DNA from: Cercospora beticola
Lineage: Eukaryota > Ascomycota > Dothideomycetes > Mycosphaerellales > Mycosphaerellaceae
Direction: 5' to 3'
Assembly: GCF_033473495.1 (NCBI RefSeq)
Contig: NC_088935.1
Span: 4,774,001-4,838,000 of the forward strand
DNA: 64,000 nt
Part shown: positions 34,730 to 45,626 of the stretch, one piece after another
How positions within the stretch are numbered: the first letter of the stretch is position 1
Layout: each line of letters starts with the position of its first letter
Notes under the pieces: model-generated
What the model was told of the DNA's origin: nothing
What the model saw: the letters and a program-made list of their open reading frames with translations, nothing else
Database searches by the model: none
Made by a program: the position numbers and the translations under genes

Positions 34730-37246
34730 ATGCCGTCCTCATCTTCTCAGCCGACACGCGACTCTCCAGCCAGACGACAACGACGACGAAGGACGCATCA
34801 CCGAACAGATAGCAATGGTGAATTGCTGGGTCGAGATCGCTACGAGAGCGAGAGGGATGATCGCGACAGAAGTCCAACGAGACGAAGAAGGAGGACGGAA
34901 GATGCAGATGGACACAGACGGGAAAGAAGAAGAGAACGACCACCGAATAGCTCTCGGACTCGACGTGCGCCAGAAAGCGAATACACGACCAGTGGATCGG
35001 GCAGCAGAAGCGCTGCATTGAGTGTTGATCAGCTCGCCAAGTTGGACCGTCTGAACAAGAAGCTGGGCTACAACGACTACGATGCGCCTCCGAGGCCACG
35101 AGAGCGAGAGCGGGGTTATGATGAGGTGGAAGTCGAAGAGGACGCAACGCGGTATAGTGACCTGGAGCGCGAACGAGAGGACAGACGACGAGAGCGCGAA
35201 CGACGGCGAGAAGAGCGGCGACGAATCCGCAGAGAAGAAGAGAGAAGAGCGTGGCTAGCTGGCGAGGACGAGGAATCCGATGCGCCCATCCGTGGTGCGA
35301 AAGTGAGGTCTGCGAGCAATCACGACCGGATGCGGAGTACACGAGACAGGCGAGACCGACGAGCTGATGATCACGACTATGTACGAGACAAGAGGGAACG
35401 ACCACGTAAAGAGCGGGAAGAGAGAAGAGTCGCCAGTGGCCAGGTGCTGGAACGAGGTGATCCAGGCGAGTATGATGGAGGCGCATACTACAGCGAGAAA
35501 GACGAGTACGCAGAAAGTATTCGACGAAGAGATGGAAGCGATGACAGTAGCAATCCATACATCGACCCAGAAGAGCAAGAGCGAAAGAGGAAGCTGCGTA
35601 AGAAGATCTTCATTGGCGTGGGAGTGTTCATCGTGCTGCTTGCTATCATCATACCAGTCGCGGTGGTTGTTTCGAAGAAGAACAGCTCTGGCGGCGGAGA
35701 TGGCTTAGGTGGAGCTACAAGCGCTGCCTCTGGAGGCTCTGGCAAACCAAACAACAGTAACCTGGACGACATCTCCAAAGACAGCATACCGGAGCAGTAC
35801 AAGGGGACGTGGCTGGATCCGTTCTCGTGGTACGACACTCAGGACTTCAACGTCACCTTCACGGACCAGATGGTGGGAGGGCTGCCAGTGATGGGCTTGA
35901 TGAGCCAGTGGGACGATTCTGCGCGTGCAAACGAGAAGGTTCCTCCTCTAGATGAAGACTTCGAATATGGAAAGATGCCAGTCCGAGGGTGCAATGTCGG
36001 TGGCTGGTTGAGCATCGAGCCCTTCATCACGCCTTCGCTCTTTTCTCAGTACAAGACCAGCGATGGTGTTGTTGACGAGTGGACCTTGACGCAAAAGTTG
36101 GGTCCCACGAATGCGAAAAGCACGCTAGAGAAGCACTACTCTTCCTGGGTTACGGAGTCCACCTTCAAGGACCTACAGGCTGCTGGCTTCGATCATGTTC
36201 GCATCCCATTCTCGTACTGGGCTGTCACGTCGTACGATGGAGATCCATACGTCGGTCAGGTAGCCTGGCGTTATCTCCTTCGTGGTATCGAATGGGCACG
36301 CAAATATGGTCTCCGCGTCAATCTCGATCTCCATGGCGCACCAGGGTCTCAAAATGGCTGGAATCACTCTGGTCGTCAAGGTCAAATCGGCTGGCTGAAT
36401 GGCACAGATGGCACCAAGAATGGCGACCGCACGATCGAGATCCACAAGCAACTCTCCGAGTTCTTCACCCAGCCGCGATACAAGAAGCTAGTCACCATGT
36501 ACGGCCTCGTCAATGAGCCACGCATGGTAGAACTCGACCAAGCCACCGTCCTAGCCTGGACTGAAAAGGCCATCGATGCCGTCCGCGGCAACGGTTTCAC
36601 GGGCGTGATCGTATTCGGCGACGGCTTCATGGGCCTAGACAACTGGCAAGGCAAACTCACCGGACAGCAAAACCTCCTCCTCGACGTCCACCAATACGTC
36701 ATCTTCAACGTCGACCAAATCGTCCTAAACCACCACGACAAACTTAATTTCGCCTGCGCGGGCTGGACACAACAAGCCCTCCGCTCCCAAAACACTGCCA
36801 CAGGTTTCGGCCCCACGCTCTGCGGCGAATGGTCCCAAGCCGACACCGACTGTGCTCAATACCTCAACAACGTCGGCGTCGGTTCCCGCTGGGAAGGAAC
36901 GCTCAACATGGTCGGCACACCAGGCGGCTCCCTCAACGGCTCAATCCTCGAACCTACTTGTCCTACACACAACAACCCTCGATGTTCATGCGACGGCGCA
37001 AACGCAGATACGAGCGACTATAGCGATTCTTATCGCAAGTGGTTGCTCATGTTTGCGGAGGCGCAGATGCATAGTTTTGAGCAAGGGTGGGGGTGGTTCT
37101 ATTGGACGTGGCAGACGGAGAGTGCGGCCCAGTGGAGTTATAAAGCTGGATTGGCGGCGGGGACGATGCCGAAGGTTGCGTGGGAGAGGTCGTTTGATTG
37201 TAGTCAGGAGATTCCGAGTTTTGATGATTTGGAGGAGTTTTATTAA
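34730..37246 (+). CDS. exgD: Membrane-anchored exo-beta-1,3-glucanase, GH5 (ExgD-like)
   Basis: This is an 838-aa protein in one exon. Residues 1 to about 290 form a cytosolic tail dominated by Arg, Glu and Asp (runs such as REREDRRRERERRREERRR). A membrane segment follows at about 294-316 (IFIGVGVFIVLLAIII), then a Ser/Gly stem and a GH5 catalytic domain from about residue 420. Visible family sites are RGCNVGGWLSIEPFITPSLF, the acid/base Glu596 in GLVNEP, DVHQY, and the nucleophile Glu700 in CGEWSQA. Enzymes of this group release glucose from beta-1,3-glucan ends and act in wall remodelling outside the membrane. The layout (long charged tail, one anchor, GH5) matches Aspergillus ExgD. Codon use changes towards C-ending codons in the last third, still in one frame. 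Confidence 0.92.
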   Translation: MPSSSSQPTRDSPARRQRRRRTHHRTDSNGELLGRDRYESERDDRDRSPTRRRRRTEDADGHRRERRRERPPNSSRTRRAPESEYTTSGSGSRSAALSVDQLAKLDRLNKKLGYNDYDAPPRPRERERGYDEVEVEEDATRYSDLEREREDRRRERERRREERRRIRREEERRAWLAGEDEESDAPIRGAKVRSASNHDRMRSTRDRRDRRADDHDYVRDKRERPRKEREERRVASGQVLERGDPGEYDGGAYYSEKDEYAESIRRRDGSDDSSNPYIDPEEQERKRKLRKKIFIGVGVFIVLLAIIIPVAVVVSKKNSSGGGDGLGGATSAASGGSGKPNNSNLDDISKDSIPEQYKGTWLDPFSWYDTQDFNVTFTDQMVGGLPVMGLMSQWDDSARANEKVPPLDEDFEYGKMPVRGCNVGGWLSIEPFITPSLFSQYKTSDGVVDEWTLTQKLGPTNAKSTLEKHYSSWVTESTFKDLQAAGFDHVRIPFSYWAVTSYDGDPYVGQVAWRYLLRGIEWARKYGLRVNLDLHGAPGSQNGWNHSGRQGQIGWLNGTDGTKNGDRTIEIHKQLSEFFTQPRYKKLVTMYGLVNEPRMVELDQATVLAWTEKAIDAVRGNGFTGVIVFGDGFMGLDNWQGKLTGQQNLLLDVHQYVIFNVDQIVLNHHDKLNFACAGWTQQALRSQNTATGFGPTLCGEWSQADTDCAQYLNNVGVGSRWEGTLNMVGTPGGSLNGSILEPTCPTHNNPRCSCDGANADTSDYSDSYRKWLLMFAEAQMHSFEQGWGWFYWTWQTESAAQWSYKAGLAAGTMPKVAWERSFDCSQEIPSFDDLEEFY

Positions 37247-39549
37247 TGGAGGAGAGGCATGTTGGGTTCGTGTTTTAGAGCATGAAAGGATGAGCAGGGT
37301 GACGATAGATAATGAATGACTGACGAGCGGTTGTAGATGAGGCTGGGGTTAGGGTGATGGGGAAGGTTGAACAGAACTAAGATGATCAGCCAGATTGCTT
37401 CTTCGTGCTTGCTTCCATGTGAGAAGGCTTTGCTCGAGGTGAGATGCCGTAGCATACATCGTTTTGAAGCCTGTTGAATGGCACTTCAATGGTTCGACTG
37501 AGACACTTCTTTCCGTACGAAATTCGTGAGACACACTTCCCTCTGGACTTCAGAAAGTACTCACGCTTCAAGCACCCGCGACAGAGCGCTGTTACCTGTG
37601 CCTGTCTACGTGTCTCCCTTTCTCACCGTTCTGCTTTGGTCTGTCACAGCCCGAGGATCAGTAGTCTGTCTGCAGCATAACAAACCATGGTACTGGTGAC
37701 AGACAAGGTCAAGCATCCGGTTCACTTTACATCGAGACTTGCCATCTCGATGCTTGACATGTCTTATTTGCCTTGTCCTGTCTTGTCTGCATGTTGAATG
37801 AAATGGAAAGGATCTGCATGCCAACTGATAAGAAATTCGATTGCTTGCATGAAAGAGTGCAGCATGAGGTCGAAGGAAAGTTCTCCAGGCACCTGTGCCG
37901 GCTCGGATGTGAAGATCCGGGACGAGGATGGGAGGCCATGTTGCGACGTGATGTTCTGGCGGTATGCTTGCAATTTCTGGGACCGTGAGCTGACATTTGT
38001 GTTGGTAAAAGAACTTGAGCGATATTGTAGAACCAATAATGCCTCATCCGAGCATATTACTGCTCTTAGTGTCCATGATCTACAAGTGCAGGAGGAGCGA
38101 AGATCAAAGCCTCACTCCTGCAGTGTAAAAGAGTATCGACCGACCAAGCCACGCAAATGGCGCTCCTTCTCTGCGCTACAGTATAGTGTTTCGTACTGTA
38201 CAAATAGCAACGTATTCGTAAGGTTTGCCCTGGTTGCGGGTTAGCTTCCTGCCAGCTTCAGCCATTTTTGTCGTTGCTGTGCACAGGATCTAGATCCTGC
38301 GCTGAAGAGAGTCGAAAGGGAAAATCCCCATGAGCCTAAAACGTCTTTTGACTTTCCGAAGTCAGCCGCTTGCAGCGTTCAGCGTTCGGTGTGAAGATCC
38401 ATCTCAAAGCAGAACACAGAGCAAGAGACGGACAGAACAGAGAGGGCTCTTCCCGCCTCCACGTCCACAGCATCTTGTGGCAAGAACACACGCGACAGCA
38501 TGATGCCAAACCTGGTACCCCATCGCGCACCGTCATCGGCTTCCACGTCTCGAATGCAAGAAGACACATGCAGTCGCTAGTCCGTGGCTACACAGCCATT
38601 GAACGTCTTGAAACTTATCATCAAATCGGACGAGTCGGTGGTCGGCAAGCCGGTGCTGTAGTAGTGTTATCTTTGGCAGCCGCGATTAATCATGCAGTTG
38701 ACAAACAGCATGACGTGGAGAGAGTTTTGATGGGAAGCTTTTCGCCTTCGCTCGGCAGGTCGGATTGGTGGTTGATCGCTGTTGCTTGGACTCGTAGCCA
38801 ATTAACGCCGCGGCAACGGCGATGCTGCTCGGCTTCAGCTGCGGTCGATCGAGGAAGAGAGGAAAAGGGTCCTGTGCTGTCTTTCGATATACTGTGCGTC
38901 TGCGTTGTTTGTTGGTGATGCTGATGATGATCTGCGTTGGATGACTGCGATGTCTCGAAGGAATGGAGTGTGCTTGCTGGCCTTATCATTCTACGTGGGA
39001 TGGTCCACGAACACGTAGGCAGAAAAGAAAGTGTCATTGCATGCAAATATGATACTTGCCTGAGAGGTGTTTCGTTGGCTTTTTCGAGATGTGCAGAGTA
39101 GATCCCGGTCTGTACCGAGTTTTGATCACCTACGTAGGGCTGGGCCCCCTTCTGCCCGCCCGCGGGCGCGGCTCTTTCTGGCATCTGCGAGATAGTGTTT
39201 TGTGGAGCAACAAATCGACTGGAGCTGAGTGCGTTTTGCCGCGGACAAGTGTTGCATGTCGTGGCGGAGCCTGGGTCCCTTGATTCCTGTGGGAAGTAGG
39301 AGACTAAATTGCTGTGCTGGGCTGACGGCGTAGCTCTCGACCAGAGTATATCACTCGTGGCTTGTACCCACTCTCGTGTTTATTAGTATTTGGTTTGCCT
39401 GGCTCCCTTTTTCGACACTTCTATACACACGTCGTACTCTATACCATCTGCATTTGCTACGAGTAAACATTTGCGTGGTTCGACGTTCAATCGAGGCAGG
39501 ACCTCAGCATACACACTTCAACAACCCAATATATCAACGTCACTCAACC
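37247..39549. other. Long intergenic region without a supported gene
   Basis: This is 2.3 kb between two same-strand genes. Overlapping short frames on both strands compete and show no motif. A compact inverted-repeat cluster lies at 37708-37758. The last few hundred bases should be the promoter and leader of the DUF3602 gene. Confidence 0.5.
37708..37758. repeat. Overlapping inverted repeats
   Basis: GTCAAGCATC (37708-37717) is complementary to GATGCTTGAC (37749-37758), and inside it CATCGAGA (37730-37737) pairs with TCTCGATG (37745-37752) around a 7-nt loop. It lies about 460 bp past the GH5 gene. It could be a hairpin in a transcript or a trace of a small element; no function is claimed. 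Confidence 0.5.
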
Positions 39550-40040
39550 ATGACGGCACCAATTCCAATTCTGAGCAAAGCCAGGAGCAGAGCGGGCAGG
39601 AACGAAACGAAAGGCTCACCAGGGAGAATGGTGATATGTGGAAGAGGAGGTGCTGGCAATTGTCGACCACCAGCAGAAGTCAAAGCCGCAGACGAGGAGG
39701 AATGCAGGATCACAGCCGAGCTCGCCAACTCACATCCTAGTCAATCTACCAGTTCAGGTAAGCAGAACCATTCGTGAACGACACGTGAGAGCACATGCTG
39801 ACGACCACTGCAGTGAAAGGCGAACGAAGCAATCGTAGAGCATCACTATTCTCCCTGAACTCGTTCTCGAGCCGAAGCACAGCGTCATCGATCAAATCAT
39901 CATCGACAATGTCTTTCCTGGAGAAGTTTGGAATATCACGGAGACCGGATCGGGCTGCCGAGGAGCGGTCAATTGCGTCGAAGAGCCCAAGTAAAAGCCC
40001 TTCGGAGACGCCATCCTCGGCGAGCATGGTGGAGGAATAG
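39550..40040 (+). CDS. DUF3602 / Par32-like protein
   Basis: The exons are 39550-39757 and 39814-40040, with one 56-bp GT-AG intron; the product is 144 aa. It starts MTAPIPILSKARSRAG and carries the family hallmark GRGGAGN (about residues 32-38). The Ser-rich end, after the intron, reads VKGERSNRRASLFSLNS and FLEKFGISRR. Proteins with this repeat are small, disordered and phosphorylated; yeast Par32 links TORC1 to the ammonium transporters Mep1 and Mep3. Here only one clear GRGGAGN copy is present, fewer than usual. The gene is tail-to-tail with the SDR gene, 90 bp apart. Confidence 0.75.
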
Positions 40041-40130
40041 CGGGGTTGAATCGAAGGATATGCAATTTTTCAGAATGATACCCATTGTGCATTTTATGTC
40101 TCGTTAGAGCGGAGCAAAGCTTGGAGAAGC

Positions 40131-41102
40131 TTAGATCGTGGTATACCCGCCGTCAACGACGAGCGGATGACCTGTCATCCAGGAACTATGTAGAACCTAG
40201 CATTAGCAGGTTCTTTGGAAGGAACCATGTTCACAACTTACCTTTCGTCACTGCACAGGAACAATGCTGCATCTGCAATGTCTTCTGGTCTTCCCAGTTC
40301 ACCCCAAGGATGCCTCGCGGAGAGGTACGCAAGGCCCTGTTCGTTAGCCGTGACTGGAGCGATCATGGGAGTGTGGATGTATCCAGGACACAAGGCATTC
40401 ACGTGGATACGATCCTTCGCATATTCGGCACCCATTTGCTTCGTCATTCCCACGACAGCCCATTTTGAAGGTGCATATGCTGGCGTGCCTGGAGTCGTGA
40501 CAGTTCCCTGCAAAAGTCTTAGAAATTGATAGCGTGCGTTCATGGGCTGGCTTACCATAATGCTTGCAGCGTTCACAATCCATCCTCGTGTCTTGTCGCC
40601 ACGAGCGTTTGGTGCCCGAGGCTCTTGTTTGAGCATCTGCTGGATTGCATACTTGCAGCACAGCCACACGCCTCTGCAATTGATTGCCATTTCGAGATCA
40701 AAGTCTTCCGTGGTAAAGGTGTCGACTCTGCACACTTCATACTTGGTCTCGAGGGCAATGCCTGCGTAGTTGAGGATGGCATCAAGTCGGCCACCGAACT
40801 TTACTGCTTCTTGGATGAGATTCTGGATTTGATCTTCTTTGGTGACATCGCAGGCAACGAAGATGGCAGTGTTCGGACCATGCTTAGAATTGAGCTCATC
40901 CTCGACACTGACAGATTTGAGGTCGGCGCAGACTATGCGTGCTCCTGCTGCGGCAAACTTGAATGCTGTCGCTTTGCCAAGGCCAGAAGAAGCTCCAGTG
41001 ACTGCTTATCGTAAGTAGGAAAGCTAATATGCAGAAGTCCATGACTTAGCTGCAGCTTCACATACTGACGGCAATTCTGTCTTTGAGGCGTTGATCAGCC
41101 AT
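40131..41102 (-). CDS. Short-chain dehydrogenase/reductase
   Basis: The exons are 41102-41066, 41001-40556, 40507-40242 and 40185-40131. The introns of 64, 48 and 56 bp are GT-AG, and the product is 267 aa, the normal length for a classical SDR. The cofactor motif TGASSGLGKATA is rebuilt across intron 1. Asp in CADLKS after the second strand suggests NAD rather than NADP. LNYAGIAL stands for the NNAG motif, NAASIMG carries the catalytic Ser, and YAPSK is the catalytic YxxxK. The end WMTGHPLVVDGGYTT is typical. The substrate is unknown. A TATA-like stretch lies about 140 bp upstream of the start. Confidence 0.9.
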
Positions 41103-41240
41103 GACTCCAGTTCCCAATGTAGTCTCTCGTGCTTTGTCTTGTCAGTGAATTTGTCTGTCGATCAAGTTATAACCTGATATGCTGTTCGAAGTGAAAGATG
41201 AGATGCTGAATGAGTTGGCTGTAGTGGAAAAACTGGATCA

Positions 41241-41248
41241 ATATATAT
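41241..41248 (-). promoter_or_regulatory. TATA-like element upstream of the SDR gene
   Basis: An ATATATAT stretch lies about 140 bp before the SDR start codon on its strand. The distance allows a short leader. The sequence alone cannot show that it is used. Confidence 0.3.
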
Positions 41249-41774
41249 GCTGCCAGAGTATTCGTTACATTGCACTGAGCTCTCAAATGACCTCCGGCAA
41301 TGCACCGTAACCCCGCAGCAAGAAGCGGACCACAAACGGGGAGGCCGGCCTACACCAAGTGGACTTGGCGCGTATCGGATTCACAGCAGCAGCGAGAAGA
41401 CCATATTTTACGCCCGAGATGGAGTCGGTCCACGGGGTCGCCGTCTTACAACATGCTAGAGCTCACATCTCGCGTGGGGCTGGAAAGAAACGGCCTTGAG
41501 CGGAGAGCCTGGAAAGAGTGTGCAGCCACGACACGTACGAGTTGACTCAGGAAAAGAAGAGTAAGAAGCGCTCAGCGGGTCTGGGAGGAATAGAAGACAG
41601 GGCAAGCGATGGTGGTGGTGAAGGGGGAGGCGGCCGCATTGCCCGCGGGAGTGCTGGAATGGGCGTAGCGTGAAAGGTCTGAACACCTGAGACAAAAAGT
41701 TCATCGACACGGACCCGGACGGCGATGCAGGCCAGGCCATTGCCAGACACCGTCACTCTTTTTGTCCATCCGCC
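41249..41774. other. Intergenic region between divergent SDR and mtEF-G genes
   Basis: This holds the two promoters. No further gene or RNA is seen. Confidence 0.5.
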
Positions 41775-44207
41775 ATGCGTGTCCAAGGCCTCGCGCGGCT
41801 TCCGCTGCGCAATGTGGTTTTTCGCAATGCCACCAGTGCTGGCCGCAGGACGTTCGTGTCCGCGGCAGCATCTCCCTTCCAACGAACACCCTTGACCGGC
41901 CAGAATCACGATCGAATAGGCCAGGTCCAGCTGCAGTACCAATCACGACGGTGGCAGTCCGCCGCTGCCGCAGTCCTCGAGACGGCCATGCACGATCCGA
42001 CCTCGCTCTCACAAGCCGCCATCGTCGACAATCTCGATCCGAAAGAAGCAGCTCGTTTGGACAAAGTCAGAAACATTGGAATTGCAGCACATATCGATTC
42101 TGGCAAGACAACTGCCACTGAGCGCGTGCTGTTCTATACCGGACGTGTGAAGGACATTCACGAAGTGCGTGGCCGCGATGGCGTGGGCGCAAAGATGGAC
42201 AGCATGGACTTGGAAAGAGAGAAGGGCATCACCATCCAGTCTGCCGCCACCTTCTGTGACTGGGTCAAGAGGACGCCTGACCCCGTCACTGGAGAATTGA
42301 AAGATGAGAAATATCACATCAACTTGATCGATACCCCCGGGCACATTGACTTCACAATCGAAGTGGAAAGAGCTTTGAGAGTGCTGGATGGTGCTGTCAT
42401 GATCTTGTGTGCTGTGTCTGGCGTGCAATCGCAGACTGTCACAGTTGATCGGCAGATGAAGCGCTACAACGTCCCTCGATTGTCGTTCGTGAACAAGATG
42501 GACCGAGCTGGTGCGAACCCATGGAAGGCGGTGGATGGCATTTCTCAGAAGCTGCGGATCCCCGCTGCGGCTATTCAGATACCAATTGGTGCCGAGGACG
42601 AATTCAAGGGCGTGGTGGATCTGCTCAGGATGCGCGCAATCTATTCAGAAGGCGAGAAAGGTGAAATCGTGCGTGAGGATGAGTGCCCTGCGGATTTGGT
42701 CGAATTTGCCAAGGACAAGCGACAAGTCTTGATCGAGACGCTCGCTGATGTCGACGATGCCATTGCCGATGCTGTTCTGGAGGAGCGTGAACCTGCCGTG
42801 GACGAGATCAAGGCTGCGATTCGTCGTGCAACTATTGGCCTGAAGTTCACTCCCGTGATGATGGGATCCGCTCTGGCTGATAAGTCGATTCAACCCATGC
42901 TTGATGCTGTCGTCGACTATCTGCCAAATCCTTCCGAGGTCGAGAATTTGGCGCTGGATCGCAGAAGGAACGAGACTCCCGTGAAGCTTGTCTCCTACAA
43001 CTCCCTGCCATTTGTTGGTCTCGCATTCAAGCTGGAAGAGTCCAACTTTGGCCAGCTCACATATATCCGTGTTTATCAAGGAAAGCTTTCAAAGGGCCAA
43101 AATGTCACCAATGCTCGTACTGGTCAAAAGGTCAAGGTTCCGCGTATCGTACGCATGCACTCCAACGAGATGGAAGAAGTGTCCGAAATTGGGGCTGGTG
43201 AGATCTGTGCCGTGTTTGGTGTAGACTGTGCTTCAGGCGACACTTTCACTGATGGTGGCAAGCTTGACTACTCCATGACATCCATGTTCGTTCCGGATCC
43301 GGTCATTTCGCTTTCGATCAAGCCAAAGCACACCAAGGACACGCCAAATTTCTCGAAAGCTATTTCCAGATTCCAACGCGAGGACCCTACTTTCCGTGTA
43401 CATGTCGACACTGAGTCTGGCGAGTCCATCATCTCTGGCATGGGAGAGCTCCACTTGGACATCTACGTCGAGCGCATGAAGCGTGAGTACAAAGTCGAGG
43501 TCGTCACAGGACAGCCGCAAGTCGCATACAGAGAAACAATCCAAGAACATGTCGACTTCGACCATCTTCTGAAGAAGCAGACCGGTGGTGCTGGAGACTA
43601 TGCCCGCGTTGTCGGATATCTCGAACCTGCCGAGCCTGCTGAGGGATCTGAGAACACCTTGGGAGAGAACAAGTTTGAGTCCCAGATCGTGGGCGGTACC
43701 ATTCCAGAGAAGTACCTGTTTGCTTGTGACAAAGGTTTCCAGGCTTCTTGCATCAATGGACCTCTGCTGGGACACCGCGTCTTGGGCGCATCAATGGTCA
43801 TCAACGACGGAGCCACTCACATGACCGATTCCTCCGAAATGGCCTTCAAGAACGCCACGCAACAGGCCTTCCGTAAAGCTTTCCTGGCTGCCAAGCCTCA
43901 AGTGCTTGAGCCACTGATGAAGACTGTGATCACCGCACCTGTCGAGTTCCAAGGAAACATTGTCGGTCTGCTCAACAAGCGTAATGCGGTGATCAACGAC
44001 ACTGAGATCGGTGCCGAGGAGTTCACACTCACTGCTGATTGCTCGCTGAACAGCATGTTTGGTTTCTCGTCCCAGCTTCGCGCTGCCACCCAAGGCAAGG
44101 GAGAGTTCTCGATGGAGTTCAGCCACTACTCGCCTGCTCCACCGCAGTTGCAGAAGGAGTTGATTGCGAAGCATGAGAAGGAGAGAGCGGAGAAGAACAA
44201 GAAGTAG
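41775..44207 (+). CDS. MEF1: Mitochondrial translation elongation factor G
   Basis: This is an 810-aa protein in one exon. The N-terminus ([20 protein letters not shown]...) is rich in Arg and lacks acidic residues, as a mitochondrial presequence should. The GTPase domain follows: P-loop AHIDSGKTT (residues 105-113), [12 protein letters not shown] (switch region), [16 protein letters not shown]. Domains II to V then follow with family segments such as [20 protein letters not shown] and a C-terminal [21 protein letters not shown]. It drives GTP-dependent ribosome translocation in the mitochondrial matrix. Length, order and motifs are complete with no break. Confidence 0.96.
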   Translation: MRVQGLARLPLRNVVFRNATSAGRRTFVSAAASPFQRTPLTGQNHDRIGQVQLQYQSRRWQSAAAAVLETAMHDPTSLSQAAIVDNLDPKEAARLDKVRNIGIAAHIDSGKTTATERVLFYTGRVKDIHEVRGRDGVGAKMDSMDLEREKGITIQSAATFCDWVKRTPDPVTGELKDEKYHINLIDTPGHIDFTIEVERALRVLDGAVMILCAVSGVQSQTVTVDRQMKRYNVPRLSFVNKMDRAGANPWKAVDGISQKLRIPAAAIQIPIGAEDEFKGVVDLLRMRAIYSEGEKGEIVREDECPADLVEFAKDKRQVLIETLADVDDAIADAVLEEREPAVDEIKAAIRRATIGLKFTPVMMGSALADKSIQPMLDAVVDYLPNPSEVENLALDRRRNETPVKLVSYNSLPFVGLAFKLEESNFGQLTYIRVYQGKLSKGQNVTNARTGQKVKVPRIVRMHSNEMEEVSEIGAGEICAVFGVDCASGDTFTDGGKLDYSMTSMFVPDPVISLSIKPKHTKDTPNFSKAISRFQREDPTFRVHVDTESGESIISGMGELHLDIYVERMKREYKVEVVTGQPQVAYRETIQEHVDFDHLLKKQTGGAGDYARVVGYLEPAEPAEGSENTLGENKFESQIVGGTIPEKYLFACDKGFQASCINGPLLGHRVLGASMVINDGATHMTDSSEMAFKNATQQAFRKAFLAAKPQVLEPLMKTVITAPVEFQGNIVGLLNKRNAVINDTEIGAEEFTLTADCSLNSMFGFSSQLRAATQGKGEFSMEFSHYSPAPPQLQKELIAKHEKERAEKNKK

Positions 44208-45626
44208 ATGATGATCGACATACAGCTCCAGCTTCGGTCGGTCTTGTTGTGCCAGCCGGGCTTTGGGTTGCGATGGAATTGCCACGAGCTGATGAACGAG
44301 CCAGGCTCAGAAGGACTCTCGCTCGAACTTCGAAGCCGATCTTCTCGTGCCAGACTGGCACTCCGATGGCATATGAAAGTCTTGAAGTGCACCGAGGCAT
44401 CCAGGCCACCCAGACGTTCCCCAGCATCCGTGTTTCGGATCCGCAACGGCATGAGACTCCAGGCGATGTACGATACTCTGTACAAAGAGGACATGATGGC
44501 ATGCCCATGTATAGGTTGGCGCTCTGGGACAAAGCATATCACGCCCATGGTTGGCGAATGCATGGCCAAACAGCGCCACATCTCCGCTTCGGATTGCATT
44601 GTTAGAGACTTTTAGATCCTATGACTGATAAATGTATAGATATGCATCCTCGATGGGCTATTGCCTCCTAATTGACAGCGACATTGATTGGGAAATGCTT
44701 ACGCCGAATTGGTAGAATCGATCGAAGAGAGACGGCGGCTGCTCCTTGCATAATCACGACTCGATGGCCGGCCGCCCAGCTCATGCGGAGGTAGATGAGG
44801 CGATGGAACGAACATCGTAGGCTGATTTTGCTGGGCTGCGTCTCCTACACTGGACTCGATCAGGTCGGCGGAATAAGGAGCTTTCTGTTCGCGGGCAAAT
44901 CCCACTGGCTCCTCATATTGGCTGCACGACTTTGGATCCACGTCAAGACTGTCATGATCCAGCGCCTCCCCGCAAGTCCCGCGCTGGGCCATTCCAGACA
45001 ATCTCGCCGTCTCCGCCTGCCGACACTCTGAGTCTGCTATGCAGAGCCATTGGTGGGTCATCCCTCATTCACCTGCCAAGATTTGTCTCTTGTTCACCGT
45101 AGAGACCCACTGCCGACCTCTAAGCCAGGCAAGCAATGTCGCAGACCTTCTTTCGCACATCGACAAAGTCTTGCCAACAAAGTCGAGCGTGGAGGCCGTC
45201 TCCATCAGCTGAACGCCGCGCACCCGCACACATCTGCACTGCACCGTTTCCCACTGTCGCCTCGTCGGCCGCTCTCCTGAGCTGCTGCCGTACTCGAGGT
45301 ACCTGATGTCCGCGCCAATGATGCTGATGCATCGAAAGTCTTACATGTTCACAGTGTTCATCGACAACGCAAGGCTGCGGGTCGCGCCTCTCGACAAGTA
45401 CAACCGGCGCGTGTATCTGCGCCATCTCAGTACCTGTAGGGTTGACTTCGAGCTCGGCTTGCCGGTATCTCTCAGGCTCGAGCCACATCCCAAGTCGCCG
45501 CACATTGGCCTACACAGTCCCTTCTCAAGCAGTCGACCGTTCACATTGCTAAAACTCGACATGCACACGGAAGAGTAGAATCCCTGCCTACAAACCTCGA
45601 GCAGTCTCCGCATCAGGACTGTCATC
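44208..45626. other. Intergenic region without a supported gene
   Basis: This is 1.4 kb between mtEF-G and the first gene of the paralogue cluster. Several frames on both strands overlap each other and none has a motif. The right part should hold the promoter of the gene at 45627. Confidence 0.5.

Noticed and set aside
42645..43775. Long antisense frames across the EF-G gene
   Set aside because: Shadows of a highly biased coding strand; no motif of their own.
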